64,000 bases of DNA from Diplosphaera chodatii. Its lineage: Eukaryota; Chlorophyta; Trebouxiophyceae; Prasiolales; Stichococcaceae. The stretch covers positions 62,001 through 126,000 of the forward strand of contig JAALGY010000017.1 of assembly GCA_032358165.1 (NCBI GenBank). The letters are read 5' to 3'. The notes below the pieces were generated by a model. That model saw nothing but the letters and a program-made list of their open reading frames with translations. It was not told the origin of the DNA and searched no databases. Positions 34,951 through 47,600 of the stretch are shown here, piece by piece. The position numbers were made by a program, and so were the translations under genes. Within the stretch, counting starts at the first letter, position 1. Every line of letters begins with the position of its first letter.

Positions 34951-37900
34951 TCAACTGCGAAAGTGGCACCCGTCTCGCAGCACCCGCAGGTCGCGGTGCT
35001 GCTTCGCCCGGAATGCTGCCTGCAGCCTCCGCACGCTGCCGCTGTCCACCCGGGGACCATTTGCGAGCTGGAGGCACGCGAGGCCACCGATGTCCGGCAA
35101 CGCCGCCACCAGCTGCTGAAACTCCAGGTGAGGGCAGTCCCAGAGCAGGATCTCCCGCAGCCGCCGGCAGGCGCTGAACGCTGCCAGCCCCGCACCGTGC
35201 AGACCGTCCGTCTCCGGAGCACCGCAGTACTCCCTGAGGCTCAGCCGCCTCAAGTCCGGCAGCGCCCCAGCCGCCGCCGCCACCTCGTCATCCGACAGCA
35301 GCCCGTTGCACTCGAGCGACAGGTGTTGCAGGCCCGTGTTGCGGCCGGCAGCAACAGGGCCGCCGTCGGCGCCACTGCCCGCAGCTCCGCTGCAGCCCAG
35401 CAGCTGCAGCTGCAGTGCTGGCAGCGGCCCCGTGGTTCGGGAGGCCTGCAGGTTGCGGTTGATCGCCAGGTGCAGGCTGGTGAGGCGCATCAGCTGGCCG
35501 ACGGCGGCCTCGGCACCATGCCCTGCAGCAAGCAGCGTGTTCTGTAGTCGCAGCCTGCTCACCACATCCTGCCGCCGCCTGCTGGCGACCAGTGATCGTC
35601 AGTGCAACCTTCAAATGCGTTCGCAGCAAGTATCAGGGGCGATTTCTCCCCGCCACAACGGGTGCAAGGGCACAGCAGCTCAATGGCAGCTGCATAGCAG
35701 CTGCACCAGCCAATCCAGGGGAGCGAAGCGCAATCTGCTTACCCGGCAGCATCGCACCCATACACAGCCGCAGCTCCTGCAGCGGCACCTGTGCTGCTGC
35801 CAGCGCGGCCACCCACGCGCCACTGGGCGGCTGGTGCGCTGCAACTGCAGCCGAAGCCACGGCAGCATGTTATACATGAGGCATACAGAGACTTGGCCTT
35901 ATCATGCAGACCTAAGCTCTGTGCCTGAGCATAACAATCTGATCTAATGCTGCACGCAGTCAGGACATGCATGTCAAGCACCAAGCTTTCTGGTGACAGC
36001 CCACAAGCCCTATGACTTCAGGGCCAGGCTGCGCCACCTTGGCGGCCATTTCAGCTATGGAAATGTGTTGAGGGTGATGCAGGCTGCTGGTGTGGCCGAA
36101 AATTCGATGCAACATGCACCCTCTGGCTGCCCATGACACATAGAAGTGGGGTAGCAGCCAGCTGCCAGATCGGCACAGCCTTAGCAGGATATCGGGAACA
36201 GTTTGGCAGAACAAAGCTGCAGCCAGCTGCCAGACCGGCACAGGCCTAGCAGGATATCGGGAACAGTTTGGCAGCACAAAGCTGCAAACCCGGCACCTGA
36301 CAGCTCCAAGCTGGTCAACCGACTCAGCGAGGACAGCCGCATCAGCCGGGCGTCGTCCACCGTGGCCGGATTGAACCACAGCCGCAGGCGGCGCAGTCGC
36401 GTCAGCTGCGCCACTGCTCCGATGGCGCTGCACCCCGCATCGTTGGCGCAGTAGTTCAGCCGCGTCAGGCCTGTCAGCGCCGCCAGGGGTTCTGCGTCTG
36501 CGCTGCGCAGCTACACCCACGAGCAGCCATAGCTGTCAGTGCATAAGCCCCAGGCTAGAGGGAGGCGCGTCATCCACACACCAGCTTGCACGTGTACTTG
36601 CGGCAGCGATGTCGGCAGCCAACTGACCGGACCATGCACTCAGGAAGGAGGCAAAGCAGGCCGCACAGGACTGAAGTGTGCACTGAATTCCGGGCAGCTG
36701 ATGTCGAGGACTCTGAGAGTGCCGGACGCGGGTCCCAGTGCTGCCAGCAGCCCGCCGCCGCCACGTGCGCCTTTCAGTGACACCTCCTCCACCGCGGCAG
36801 CCGCCCGCAGCACCGGAACCAACTCCTCTGGGCACCTGCACGTCAGGCACTCCTTGAAGTGAGCCCAGCGTGAAAAGCACTGACGCAGGAAGGTATATGA
36901 AGGGAGTGAGGGACAAAGTGACCACCTGTTGCTGTCAAGCAAGCGCAGGTCGCATGTCTATTGCGGACGCCCAATAGAGGGCAGTGTAATGTCGCATCTT
37001 ACAAGCAACATTGTCAGTGCTACTCACGACTCCAGGTGCAGCACGCGCAGGCGCCTTGCCATTGCTGCCAGCCTGGCCACATCGTCAGGCTGCACCGACC
37101 AACCCACCCAGCTCAGCCGCAACTCCCGTAGGGTGTCCAGCGGCGGAGCTGCCTCGAGGGTGCCACCCTCAGTGCGCCTGCGGAGTGGCAGTACTACAAC
37201 CCTGAAAGCCTTGATTGCAGGTCGCACGCTTTCAGCATTGCGCTCACAAATATGCAGTTGAAAGGTGGGAGGCAATCAGAGCTGCACCTGAAGAAGCGCA
37301 CAGGGTGCGACCACAACACCCCTTCTGCCCGCAGCTCAGCCAGCTGCCGGATGCCACGCAGCGGCGACCACACGCCGTGCTGCGGGGCATGCTCGCAAAC
37401 ATTGCTGGGCGTGTGGTGCAATGACACCTGCACACAACAAGTACAGGCAACATCAGTGACGGAGCGACGCCGCCACGCCTGGAAGGCTCATGCCAGCCAT
37501 CTGCTCCATCCACACCAAGAGACTAGACATGCAGCAGACGTCAACCACTGCACCCCCCTTTAGTCCCTTGCACCAGAACACAAATCTTTGCCAGCATCAG
37601 ACCTTCGCTAAGCACTGCAGCTCGGCACCCGTGTTGCTGGGCAACTGTAGAATGTGCCTGAACCCCTCTGAACCCTACGTCATTACCATGACGTTGTCGC
37701 CGAGCTGCAGGAAGTCCAGTCGGACGTCGTTCGTGTCTGCCGCCAGGAGCAGCCGTCTCAGCCCCGTCAGGGAATTCAGCGCCGCCAGCTCCTCTCGCAA
37801 TGCGATCTGCTCCTGCAAGCAGAAAGATACGACACTGCTCGTGCATGCCCACCGTCAAGTGCAGCGCACGTTCCCATGTCTTGAGGCAATGCTCTGCTGG

Positions 37901-39249
37901 ACTATCTGAAGGGCTCAGTCGAAGTAATCTTTGCTTGCACGCCCTTCGTGCTGTACACAATCCAACAGCGGCACCGTGAGCCACGCTTCTGCCACATGTT
38001 GGGCACACAAGGTCACTGGTGACAAGGCGGTCGCAGCTGGGGAGAGCTGCGCTTGCCTGAGGGTCTGGGTAGCTCAGGCGCAGCGCCAACGACTGGAGGT
38101 TCGGCAGCTGCGGCGCCAGCGCAGCGACTCCTGCTGCGTGCCCCAGGTCCAGCTGCGTGAGCCGCGACAGGCTCGCGAAACGCTGCACACCTGCAGCGTC
38201 AACACCCTTCATGATGCAGAGTGGTCAAAGCAGCAGACTGCCGTTCGCCTGTCAGAGTTGCTGCCAGTGGTGCTGCATCAGGATGGCACCGCCATTAACA
38301 GCGGTCAGGTACAGCTCAGCAAGTCAGAGATTTGACAAGTGAGACAAGTGACTCACAGAGCACAGCATCGCGCTGTGGCGGGGGCAACGCCCACCTGCAG
38401 CCGGCAGGCATGGGCAAAACTTAGCACTGCCGAGCACCAGCGACCGTAGCGCCGTCATCCGCGGAAGCACGGCGACCAGCGTGCCATGGTGGCCCTCCTT
38501 GATCTGCCGCAGCGCCAGGTGCGTCAGGCCGCTGAGCTGCGTCCAGTCCCCCAGCTGCATGCCTTCGAACATCCTGCAGCGTTGTTCGACAACTGGAGCA
38601 GAGTGGCATGCAGCGAGTCTTTGGGGCGCCACAGCCACAGTGGTGCAAGGGCTGCTATGAGACGCTGTGTTGCACTTGAGAGAGACACATCTGTGAGATC
38701 ATATGCTGTTCTGTGCACACGCTGGATCTGCTGCACGACGTTGATTGCCATTCCAGCGCCAGGCCTGGTATATGTGCAAAGCATGCAGCTGTGCATGGAA
38801 GCGCGTACGGCATGTCGAGGCTGCGCAGGTGCTGCATTGCGGCAAGCGTCTCCAGCGTTGCAGAGGCAGCTTCGGGGTGGAGCTGCTGCAGCCTGACGGT
38901 GTGCAGGCCTGTAGGGAAGCATTCAAACTGTCCGCTTCAGACTGTGAGCCGCAGCCATGCCATGCACATCCGCAAGATCCGCTTGACAACGGCGATCTGC
39001 TACGCGTTCAAGGGAAATACAGGCAAGAACACTTGAACAGCTTCCACCTGCACAACGGCGTATTGTACTCCTCAGCCCAGCGGCGTCCACATTTGTGTGA
39101 AATGTGGCCTGCGTCGCAGTGATGTCCAGAGCAAGGCGCAGCGACCGGCAGACGCTTCGCAGGGCTGCAAAGTCGTCCTGACCTAGGTGGCGTACGACAG
39201 AGCTGAGCACATCTGCCGGCAGACTGCTGATCGCCGTGCCCGGCGCCAT
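34951..39249 (-). CDS. F-box/LRR protein, array copy E (intact)
   Basis: Exons: 39249-39048, 38908-38809, 38573-38395, 38190-38057, 37812-37687, 37427-37288, 37177-37028, 36835-36667, 36510-36297, 35844-35743, 35522-34951. All in phase, giving 695 residues. F-box MAPGTAISSLPADVLSSVV, then ALRSVCRSLRLALDI. LRRs include LTQLDLGHAAGVAALAP, RRLRVLHLES and LRRLRLWFNPATVDD. The C-terminus (GLACLQLANGPRVDSGSV, HRDLRVLRDGCHFRS) is nearly identical to the shifted frame of copy C. The exon 2 donor is unusual (GCC|GTACGC). Exon 4 uses a GC donor (CCTCAG|GCAAGC). A 64-bp tandem duplication lies in its ninth intron. Confidence 0.88.
36155..36282. repeat. 64-bp tandem duplication in a copy E intron
   Basis: Two units (about 36155-36218 and 36219-36282) share GCAGCCAGCTGCCAGA, AGCAGGATATCGGGAACAG and TTTGGCAG with few differences. 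The matching intron of copy C (about 24,740-24,805) has only one unit, so the duplication arose after C and E separated. Confidence 0.8.
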
Positions 39250-39887
39250 GTGGTCTGGCGTGCTGATGTCGCTGCCAGCAAGCTGTGCACAGCTGAATGT
39301 GTCACGGCTTTCTTGCAGCCGTGATGCCTTTCCAATGCTACTGCAGACTCACAGTCAAGAGCTGGACACAAGTTGATTCTGGTCCTGTGAAGTGAGGGCA
39401 ACGAGCGCAGACAGCTCCCAGGGCATGCAGACGTTGCAACGTAGCATCCTGGTCCTGACAGCGAACAGCTGTTACTTGCATCCCTACGAATGACCGCATC
39501 AATGCTATCACAAGCTCAGCGTGATGATGTGCTGACTTCTGCTCACGTGCTGGGGTACATCCCAGAAATGTACTGCAGCTCTACCTGGCTACGGTATGCT
39601 TCAGTTGAACGACCCGGCCACATAGCAAACGTCCCTACTGTACGTGGTGCTAGTCTGTGTCCCAGGATGACCACAGAACCTCATATACGAAGCTTGAAGC
39701 AGGCAGCAGCTGACCTGGCTAGTGCACATACCAGAATAATGCTGTAATCATGTGCGACTGCCCGACGTCCAAAAACTCAATCTCATGCCTGTGTTTGTGT
39801 ATAGCGCACTCGCTGATTGCAGCGGCATGCGTCCTCACAATTTTTGCAGGTGGTGCTCCATGCAAACACTCACGGGTAGCTGCTTCA
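39250..39887. other. Copy E upstream / copy F downstream spacer
   Basis: Longer than most spacers in the array. I see no CCCTGGACCGAA motif, no gene and no clear match to the other spacers beyond short words. Confidence 0.4.
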
Positions 39888-42800
39888 TCAGGTCCAGTGC
39901 ACAAACAGATCCACTGACAGATGGCGACCATGCTCAGCATGGAACGCTGCCTGCAGCTGCTCCACCGTGCCACTGTCGACCCTGCTGGGGTCGCGCCAGG
40001 GTTCGCAGGTTATGAGCTTCAGGCTGGCCAGGCTGCTGATCTGCGGCAGCTGCGCCACCAGCTGCTCTGCCTGCATGTCGGCGCTGTGTGGCAGCTCGAT
40101 GTGGCGCAGCCGCCAGCAGGCGCTGAACGCTCCCAGCCCCGCACCAGTCAGACCGAGCATCCCCTTCGACGGCCGCCTGCTGTTTGCCACCCTCAGCTGC
40201 CTCAGGTCTGGCAGCGCCCCTGCTGCCGCCGCCAGCTCATCATCGTACAGCCAGTCTGTGCACTCCAGTGTCAGCTCTTGCAGGCTTGTGTTGCAACTGG
40301 CAGCAGTGCCACCAGCCCCAGTGCTGCTGCCGCAGCTGCCGGCGCTGCCGCCGCCGTCTGCCGGTCTTCCGCCGCAACCCAGCAGATGCAGCTGCAGGGG
40401 CACGGAGTCACGGCCACCTTGCACGGGCGGCGTATGGAGAGTTTCCACAGAGCAGAGAGGTGCAGACTGGTGAGGCGCGTCAGCCGGCCAATGGCGGCCT
40501 CGACGCCGCACCCTGCAGCGGGCAGCAGCACCTGTGGTCTGCACCATGTGTATTACACCTGCTCAGATTGTTGTGCAATCGCCCCTCAATCGCCGCCTTG
40601 TGCAGGGTTTTGGGCTATTCAACAGTCATGTCATTTTGGCCAATGACGTAGAAGCAGCAAAGCGAGCTCAGCATGAGTGGCTGGACCCCGCAGCAGTGCA
40701 AGTAGCGGAGCAGCATGCCCTTGCACTCAATTGGACGCATCAGTGAATGTGGACACTGTATGTGCTGCAGCCAAACAGCTGCCGATGCACAGATGAGGCG
40801 CTCACCAGGAAGAAAGCATCCGCGACTCAGGCGCAGGTGCTGCAGCGGCACCCGGGCAGCAGCCAGGGCATTTAGGAACCTGCCACTCACACACCGCTTG
40901 TGCTCACCTGCAACAGCAGCAACAACGCATCTGGCGCACAAGGGTCATGCCACACTCTCCATCAGCACTGCACTCCATGCCTGCATCATCGACCAGGGCA
41001 TAGCCGAGCCGGGTGGCAGGGTGAGCATCTACATGGGCCACAAGTCGCAAGGGCGCCCCCTGCTGTGTGCGCGGATGTCAGGCGGAAACTGGCATATGGC
41101 AGCATGCCTGCTGTGCAGGTGGCTCGCGCAACAACAATCCGTCGCTGCACACGATGCAGAGGAGACATGGATACCACGGGATGGTCACAGGAGCAGCAAC
41201 CTTCTACCTGCAACCTTCAGGCTGGTGAGGCGGCTCAGAGTGGACAGCCGGGCCAGGCTCACGTCGCTGAACAGGGACGGGGCGTCCAGGCGGAGCGCCC
41301 GCAGCCGGGTCAGCTGCGCAATTGCCCCGATGTCATCGACGCCCTGAGTGCGGTTGCCGTAGGCCAGGCACGTCAGCCCCTGGAAGGCCGTGAGGTGCTG
41401 CGCGTCCAGGTGCGACGCCTGCGGAAACGAGCTGCAGTGAAGCTGGGGCTTGCATGTCTCGACTTCAGTGTGCATGGTGCTTGAGCCAGATGACCCTCAG
41501 CGGCAGCAACGTCCACCTATGTTCGTCAGCCTTGCCATGCCACGGGACCAGATGGTTGGTATTCTGAATGTCAGAATATATAGGTGCAACAGCTGACCTC
41601 ATGATGTGCGGCAATGAAACTTGTACTGTCAGTATCAAGATGAGTTGCAATCCCAGATGATACGCAAAGGTTTGAGCGCAAGCATGGTGCTCGTGCGCAC
41701 ATTGGTGGTGTCAAGTATTGCGAGGGTCCCGGCCGCAGGGCTTAGCGCCATTAGCAGCCCATGGCTGCAGATGCTGTCCGATATCGACACATCCTCCGCC
41801 ACGACTGCTGCACATAGCAGCTGCGCCACAGCCCCACCGCACCTGCTGTCATATGCATCATGCGTTGATCTACTGTGCATCGGATGCCAGTAACTGACAT
41901 GTCCGCAGGTGTGCAATAAAACTCACCGGGCCAGGTGCAGCACACGCAGGCGCGCTGCGACCGATGCCAGCTTTGAGGCTACATCAGCCGTGATGTCACA
42001 GTCGATGAGCTGCAATGTTTGTAGGGTATCGTACGGCGGAGCCGCCTTCAAGACGACGCCCAGATTGTGCCTGAACATTCAGATGTCGCTACTTTGCACC
42101 CGTCGCAGGCTACCCAATGCCAATGTTATCAGTAATGAACCATCAGGGGGCAGTGATGGCGATCCCAGGGTCTTTGCAAATAGCAGTGGCTGTATGGGCT
42201 CTCGCATGTCGATGACCAGGGAACAGGCCAGGGTCAACGTCACGCTGCACTAACTGCGGCAACACCTGTTGTTGGAATCAAGCGGACGTTTCGTCAGCTG
42301 CAACGCCGACAGGTGGCAGATGCCCTGCAGCATTGTTGCATCCTGCGGCGGTGGCGGCTCACCATACTGGAAGCCGAAGCCAAGGTCACGGAATGAGACC
42401 TGCACCCAATGGCTGCAATATGGTAGCGGAACAAGCACCCCTGTTCAGTCAAGGATGCCACGTCCAGTGGACATACAGCATGATCAACATGCATTTGCAA
42501 GCTGCATGGCCAGTGGCTGTGGCGCCGAGGCTTGTGCTCGCAGTACTTGAGGCACCCACGGCGTGTCATGCAGCGGCACGCAAGTGCAGGTGTGCCCGGT
42601 CGCTTGTCACACCATCCTCTCACCATGACATTGGCGCCAAGTTTGAGCATGGCCAGGCGATGATCGCCAAGGCTTGCTGTCAAGTACAGCCATCTGAGCC
42701 TCGTCAGGGAGTTCAAGGGGCACAGCTCGCTTGGAGAAGTGAACTGCAGGTGTAGACACACCAAGTCAGATTGAATGGAGAAGGGTTGAGCTCTTGACAT

Positions 42801-44084
42801 CATGCAATTGTTACCATGCAACTCTCAGTGCAAAACCTAAAAGGTGTCCCAGATCTCTCAGGGCTTCCCAGGCATGAGCGTCTCACTACTCGGGACATGT
42901 GAGAACGTCTTCATCAGGGCTATGGCATTGCATCATCGCACATGCACCAACATGCATGCAACACATACAAGCGGTTGCCTGGATTCTGCTGTCGAGATAC
43001 AGCGCCAATGACTGCAGGTTGGGCAGGTGCGGCGCCAGGAGTGCCACGTTTTCAGTATGCCCCAGGTCCAGGTGAGTCAGGCGCCTCAGGCGAATGAGGA
43101 ACGGCAGACCTGCAGCGAAAGGTCGAGCAGGTGGGGCCACATCAGAAGAGCTGCCGCGCTGGGCTGCAGCAGTGTTGAAGACTCTGCTGTATCATGTGGC
43201 GTCGCCGTCAGCAACGCCTGTGACGTTTGTTGGCATGCAGATGGTGCGCAGGCTCTCTCTCACAAGCTCACCTGCAGCAGGCAGCCCTGCATGTTCCTCG
43301 TCAGTGAGCACGAGCGACTGCAGCGCCGTCAGCCGAGGCAGCACGGCGGCCAGCGCGCCGTGGTGGCTGCAGGCATGGTGCCGCAGCGTCAGGCGCGTCA
43401 GGCCGCTGAGCCGCGTCCAGTTCTCCAGCTGCATGTCCTCGAACACCCTGCAGCACGGTGGACGTTTGGAATTTGGTGCAGCGAGTCTCTGGGGTGCCAC
43501 AGCCACAGAGTTGCACGGGCCACCTTGCAATGAGACGCTGTGTCGCAGATCAGGAGAGACACATCTGTGAGGTCTTATGCTGTCATGTAGGCAGGCGGGG
43601 ATTGTTGCGTCATATCTGGTTGCCAGTACTGTTGGCAAGCATGCGGTTGTGCATGCAAGTGCTCACGGCATGTCGAGGCTGTGCAGGTGCTGCATTGCGG
43701 CCAGCGCCTCCAGCGTTGGAGCGGCAGCTTCAGGATGAAGCTGCTGAAGCTTGACGATGTGCAGCCCTATGTAGAAGCAGCAAGAATGCGCGGCTCAGCC
43801 TATGAGCCGCAGCCATGTCAAAGCCATATGCATTTGACGGTGCGATGCTGTATGTGCAAGCGCAATCCAGAAGCTCAGATGGTCATGCTTGCACCTATAC
43901 AACGGCGCAAGGTAGTACTCAGCTCAGCGGCGCCAACATTTGGGTGGAACGTGGCCTGTGTCGTGTTGAGATCCACAGCAAGGCGCAGCGATTGGCAAAC
44001 GCTCCGCAGGGCTGCAACATCGCCTCGCTCTATGTGGCGTATGACTAAGCTGAGCACATCTGTTGGCAGATTGCTGATCGTCAT
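39888..44084 (-). CDS. F-box/LRR protein, array copy F (frameshift in the last exon)
   Basis: Exons: 44084-43895, 43766-43667, 43447-43272, 43109-42979, 42743-42624, 42399-42266, 42070-41927, 41842-41701, 41418-41208, 40907-40806, 40512-39888. Exons 1-10 are open and in phase, with F-box MTISNLPTDVLSLVIRHI, then ALRSVCQSLRLAVDL. The last exon is 625 nt, which breaks the 2+3n rule. Reading from CGVEAAIGRLTRLTSLHLS continues into the wrong frame of the following VPLQLHLLGC block; the indel lies within about 40,400-40,470. The conserved C-terminal frame (ALPDLRQLRV, GAGLGAFSACWRLRHIEL) ends at 39,888, while the shifted frame stops at 40,271. Exon 4 has a weak GC donor (CAG|GCAACC). More divergent from the other copies than C, D or E. 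Confidence 0.75.
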
Positions 44085-44699
44085 GTGCGGCGTCTTGGAA
44101 CTTGCCACCACCGCAATGCCGCCAGCAAGATGTGTAGCGCTGCTAAACCGCAGCCATGCTGTTCGACTGAGCACGTATGCTAGCGATGCAAATTGACGTG
44201 GCGCGGTTGTGACAATGGGCAGTGATCTTGCAGACATTGTTCAGTGATCATTGATGCGAACATGCATGCTGACCTGGCTTGTATGTTGACACCACCCTGC
44301 AGCAATGCCGGCGCTGGCCCTCGACTTGATGCGGATCAAGCTGCATCGAGTCGGCACAACGACATGACCGATGCACAGGTAGCTGCCATGCTGGCTGCTG
44401 CTTGCAAGAGTACTGCTGCTGCCGGTGGCGCATGGCGGAGAATGGATGGCACATGAGCTCTGCCATGCTTCATCTGCTGGTCTGCACATCCGCAGGAGAC
44501 CAAAAAGAGATCTGCAAGCAAAGGAGTGGGTTCGCGACAAGTTTTTGCTGCCAGCAGCTCACACAGGTCTCCTCTGTTCACCACGTTGCTGTTGCATGCA
44601 GCTTCACGGCAACACTTCTGCACGGAAGCACAAAGCAGCACCGCTGAGTGGGCTGGCTTGGTGGCTTGGTATCAGCGGGCTGCAGGCAATGCCATGCAC
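44085..44699. other. Copy F upstream / copy G downstream spacer
   Basis: Contains GCATGCTGACCT (44264-44275), about 180 bp upstream of the copy F ATG, followed by TTGACACCACCCTGCAGC. This is a degenerate form of the paired motif of copies B, D and G. No gene seen. Confidence 0.45.
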
Positions 44700-47600
44700 T
44701 CAGTTCCTGTGCATGGACAGGCAGCGGCGATGCTGGGCCTCAAATGCGTCCTGCAGCTCCCACGTGGTTTCCATGTCCGCCATGGTGTAATCTTCACTCC
44801 TGAGCACAAAGGTGTCGAGGCTGGCGATGCCCGGCACATGCGCCAGCAGCTGCCGCCGGTCCAGGTCGCAGCAGCCCTCGAGCGAGATGCAGCGCAGCCG
44901 CCGGCAGGCGCCAAACGCCGCCAGCCCCTCGCCACGCAGGCCCCGCAGCAGGCTCCCGGGGTCGCCGAGCTCCAGCCGCCGGAGGTCCGGCAGCGCCGCC
45001 GCCGCCGCCGCCAGCTCGGCATCGCACAGCGGCCCGTCGCACGCGAGCGTCAGGTCCTGCAGGCCTGTGTTGCGGGCGGCCGCGCCGCCGCCGCCGCCCG
45101 CCGTGCCGCCGCAGCCCAGCAGCTGCAGCTGCAGCGGCACGAGCGCTGGGTCGCGCTCCGCAGATGGCGCGCGCTGGGGCACCCGCCGCCACCGACATGT
45201 CCAGGCTGGTGAGGCGCGTCAGGCGGCCGATGGCGGCCTCGGCGCCGCACCCTGCAGCGGGCAGGAACGCCTTCTGATCGCAGCCATTTGCCAACCCATC
45301 CGGGTTGTTCTGTAGCTGCTTTTCACCTCTCAGCTTGACCTCGGTCCTCGACTGTGCTGGTCGACATGGTCAGTGGAGCCACCCGTAAGAAAGCCAATGC
45401 CACAAGCATGTAGCATAATTGCCCTGGAAATGGGGCTTTGTGTTTTTCGATGGAACTCACAAGTTGAAGCATGCCTGTGAAGCTGTCATGATGCACCAGA
45501 CCTAGACACTGTGTGGTGCAGCTGAATGCTCAGGAACATCAGAGTCACCCGGGGTGATGGCGCTCAGCCGCAGGTGCCGCAGCGGGACCTGGGCTGCTGC
45601 CAGCACTGCAAGGAAGGCGCCGGTCACGCTCCCGTGATGGTCGCCTGCGCAACGCGGCAATGACAGCATGGCATGCCAATGGACTGTGCCAAGTCGACCA
45701 GCTTCCTCGCACTCCATGGCCTGTTCTATCATGCCATCTGGCTTGGCTGGTGATGGCAAGGCCCAAGTTTGCCAGCAGCCGCCAGGCGATACTGCCCGTG
45801 CCAGGCGCTGCAGCATGATCGAGTCAGCCTGATGGCCATGTGGCCGGACCGTTGCACAGCATGTGGGGTCTGTGGGATCACCACAGCCGCAGAGGCCCCA
45901 CCCGCAATGGCCAGGCTGGTCAGGCGGCTGAGCGTGGACAGCCCGGCGAGGCTGCGGTCGCTGAGCAGGGACGGGGCGCCCAGCTGCAGCTCCCGCAGCC
46001 GCGTCAGCCCCGCCATCGCCCCGACGGCGTCCGCCCCCGCGTCATCAGTGCGATAGCCGAGCTTCGTCAGCCCTGTAAACTCGGCAAGCCGCTCTGCGTC
46101 CAAGTGTTCATGCGCCTGCAGCAGGGGAGCTGCAACGAGGTTGGCTTGCAGCGGGACGCCTTGAGCACCGCATAGCCAAGCTGCCGCCAGTCCACCAGTC
46201 AGCAGCCATGTGCTGTCAGGTTTCCAACAGGACCAGCTGACTGCTGAGTGCCGCAAGGGGCACCCGGCATAGCAGCCATCGACCGTGCAGATGTACGCTC
46301 ACCCACAGTGGCAGGCATGTCGCCCATGTGCAGGCCACTTGCCTGGCGAGTGATGTCCAGCGTTCTGAGGGACCCGGCAGCGGGGCGCAGCGCCTCCAGC
46401 AGCTTCCCGCCGGCGTCGCCGCACCACAGGGCCACCTCCTCCGCCACCACCGCTGCGCGCAGCAGCTGCACGAAGGCCCCGCGGCACCTGCTTCCAACAA
46501 ATAAGCCCGTTCGAAGCATACATGGTGCAGCATGGCCAGCTTTACTAAACTGGCCATGCTGGTCTACTGGTCGCACGCTTGCATGGTGCAGCGCACACCC
46601 TGACGACACTTTTACAGCAGGACCACTGATCTATCGTGAGGGCCTAGAGTATGGCAGCCTTGCAGCCTTTGCTGCATGTGCCCGACACAACATACCGCTT
46701 GATATGCAGCACTCGCAGGCGCCCTGCGACTGCTGCAAGCTTGTCGGCAGCGGCCGTGATGTCACACGACTCGAGCCGCAGCTCCTGCAGCTTGTCATAC
46801 GGCAGAGCTGCCTCCAGAACGCCGCCTTGACTGTACCTGCACACCACACAATGGAATACCAAGCTGCCAAGCAGGAAAGCGGTCTCGTACGCATGAGAAA
46901 GGGTGGAAGTTGCAACCGGCAATGCGATCACCGGCAGCAGATGTTTGGCGGGTTTGCCCAGACTTGCAGCGCCGCCAGGTGGCGGATGCCTCCCAGCGGC
47001 AGCACCGCGTCGTGCGGCAGCAGAGACTGGGACCGGGGGATGGGCACGTCGCAGAACGACACCTGCAGGGGACAGCTGCATTCGGTCATTCCGTGGGGCA
47101 CCGCTGTCATCGCAGCCGGCATGGCGGCGGTACATGTAGTCGCTCCTGGGTGTGGTGGCCATATCACCCCTGCAGCATGTGGCAGAGTCCGATGCAGAGA
47201 GTCTGCGAGAGATGCGCAGCCTCACATGCTTTGGCACAGCCACGAGCTGTCAGCAGCATGGCACACATCCTGTCTTGTCGGACTTGAGGCACACTGCAGT
47301 GTGTTTGTCGTGTATATACTTTCACCCCACAGCAGGGCTGGCATTCGGTCGTGCAAACACCTGAGACACCATGATCTCACCGTAACATTGGCGCCCAGCG
47401 AGAGGGAGGCCACACGTGCATCAGTAAGGCTCGCCGTCAGGGACAGATGTGTCAGCTTCGTGAGAGAACTCAGCATGGACAGCTCCTTTGGCGAGGCGGC
47501 CTGCATGTGTGGAATACTTCGTTTCACAACTGCCTCAGGTGTCCTCCATATAGCAGTCTGGTGTGGGCATATCCAATGGAAATGCTGCCAAGGTGGGGCC

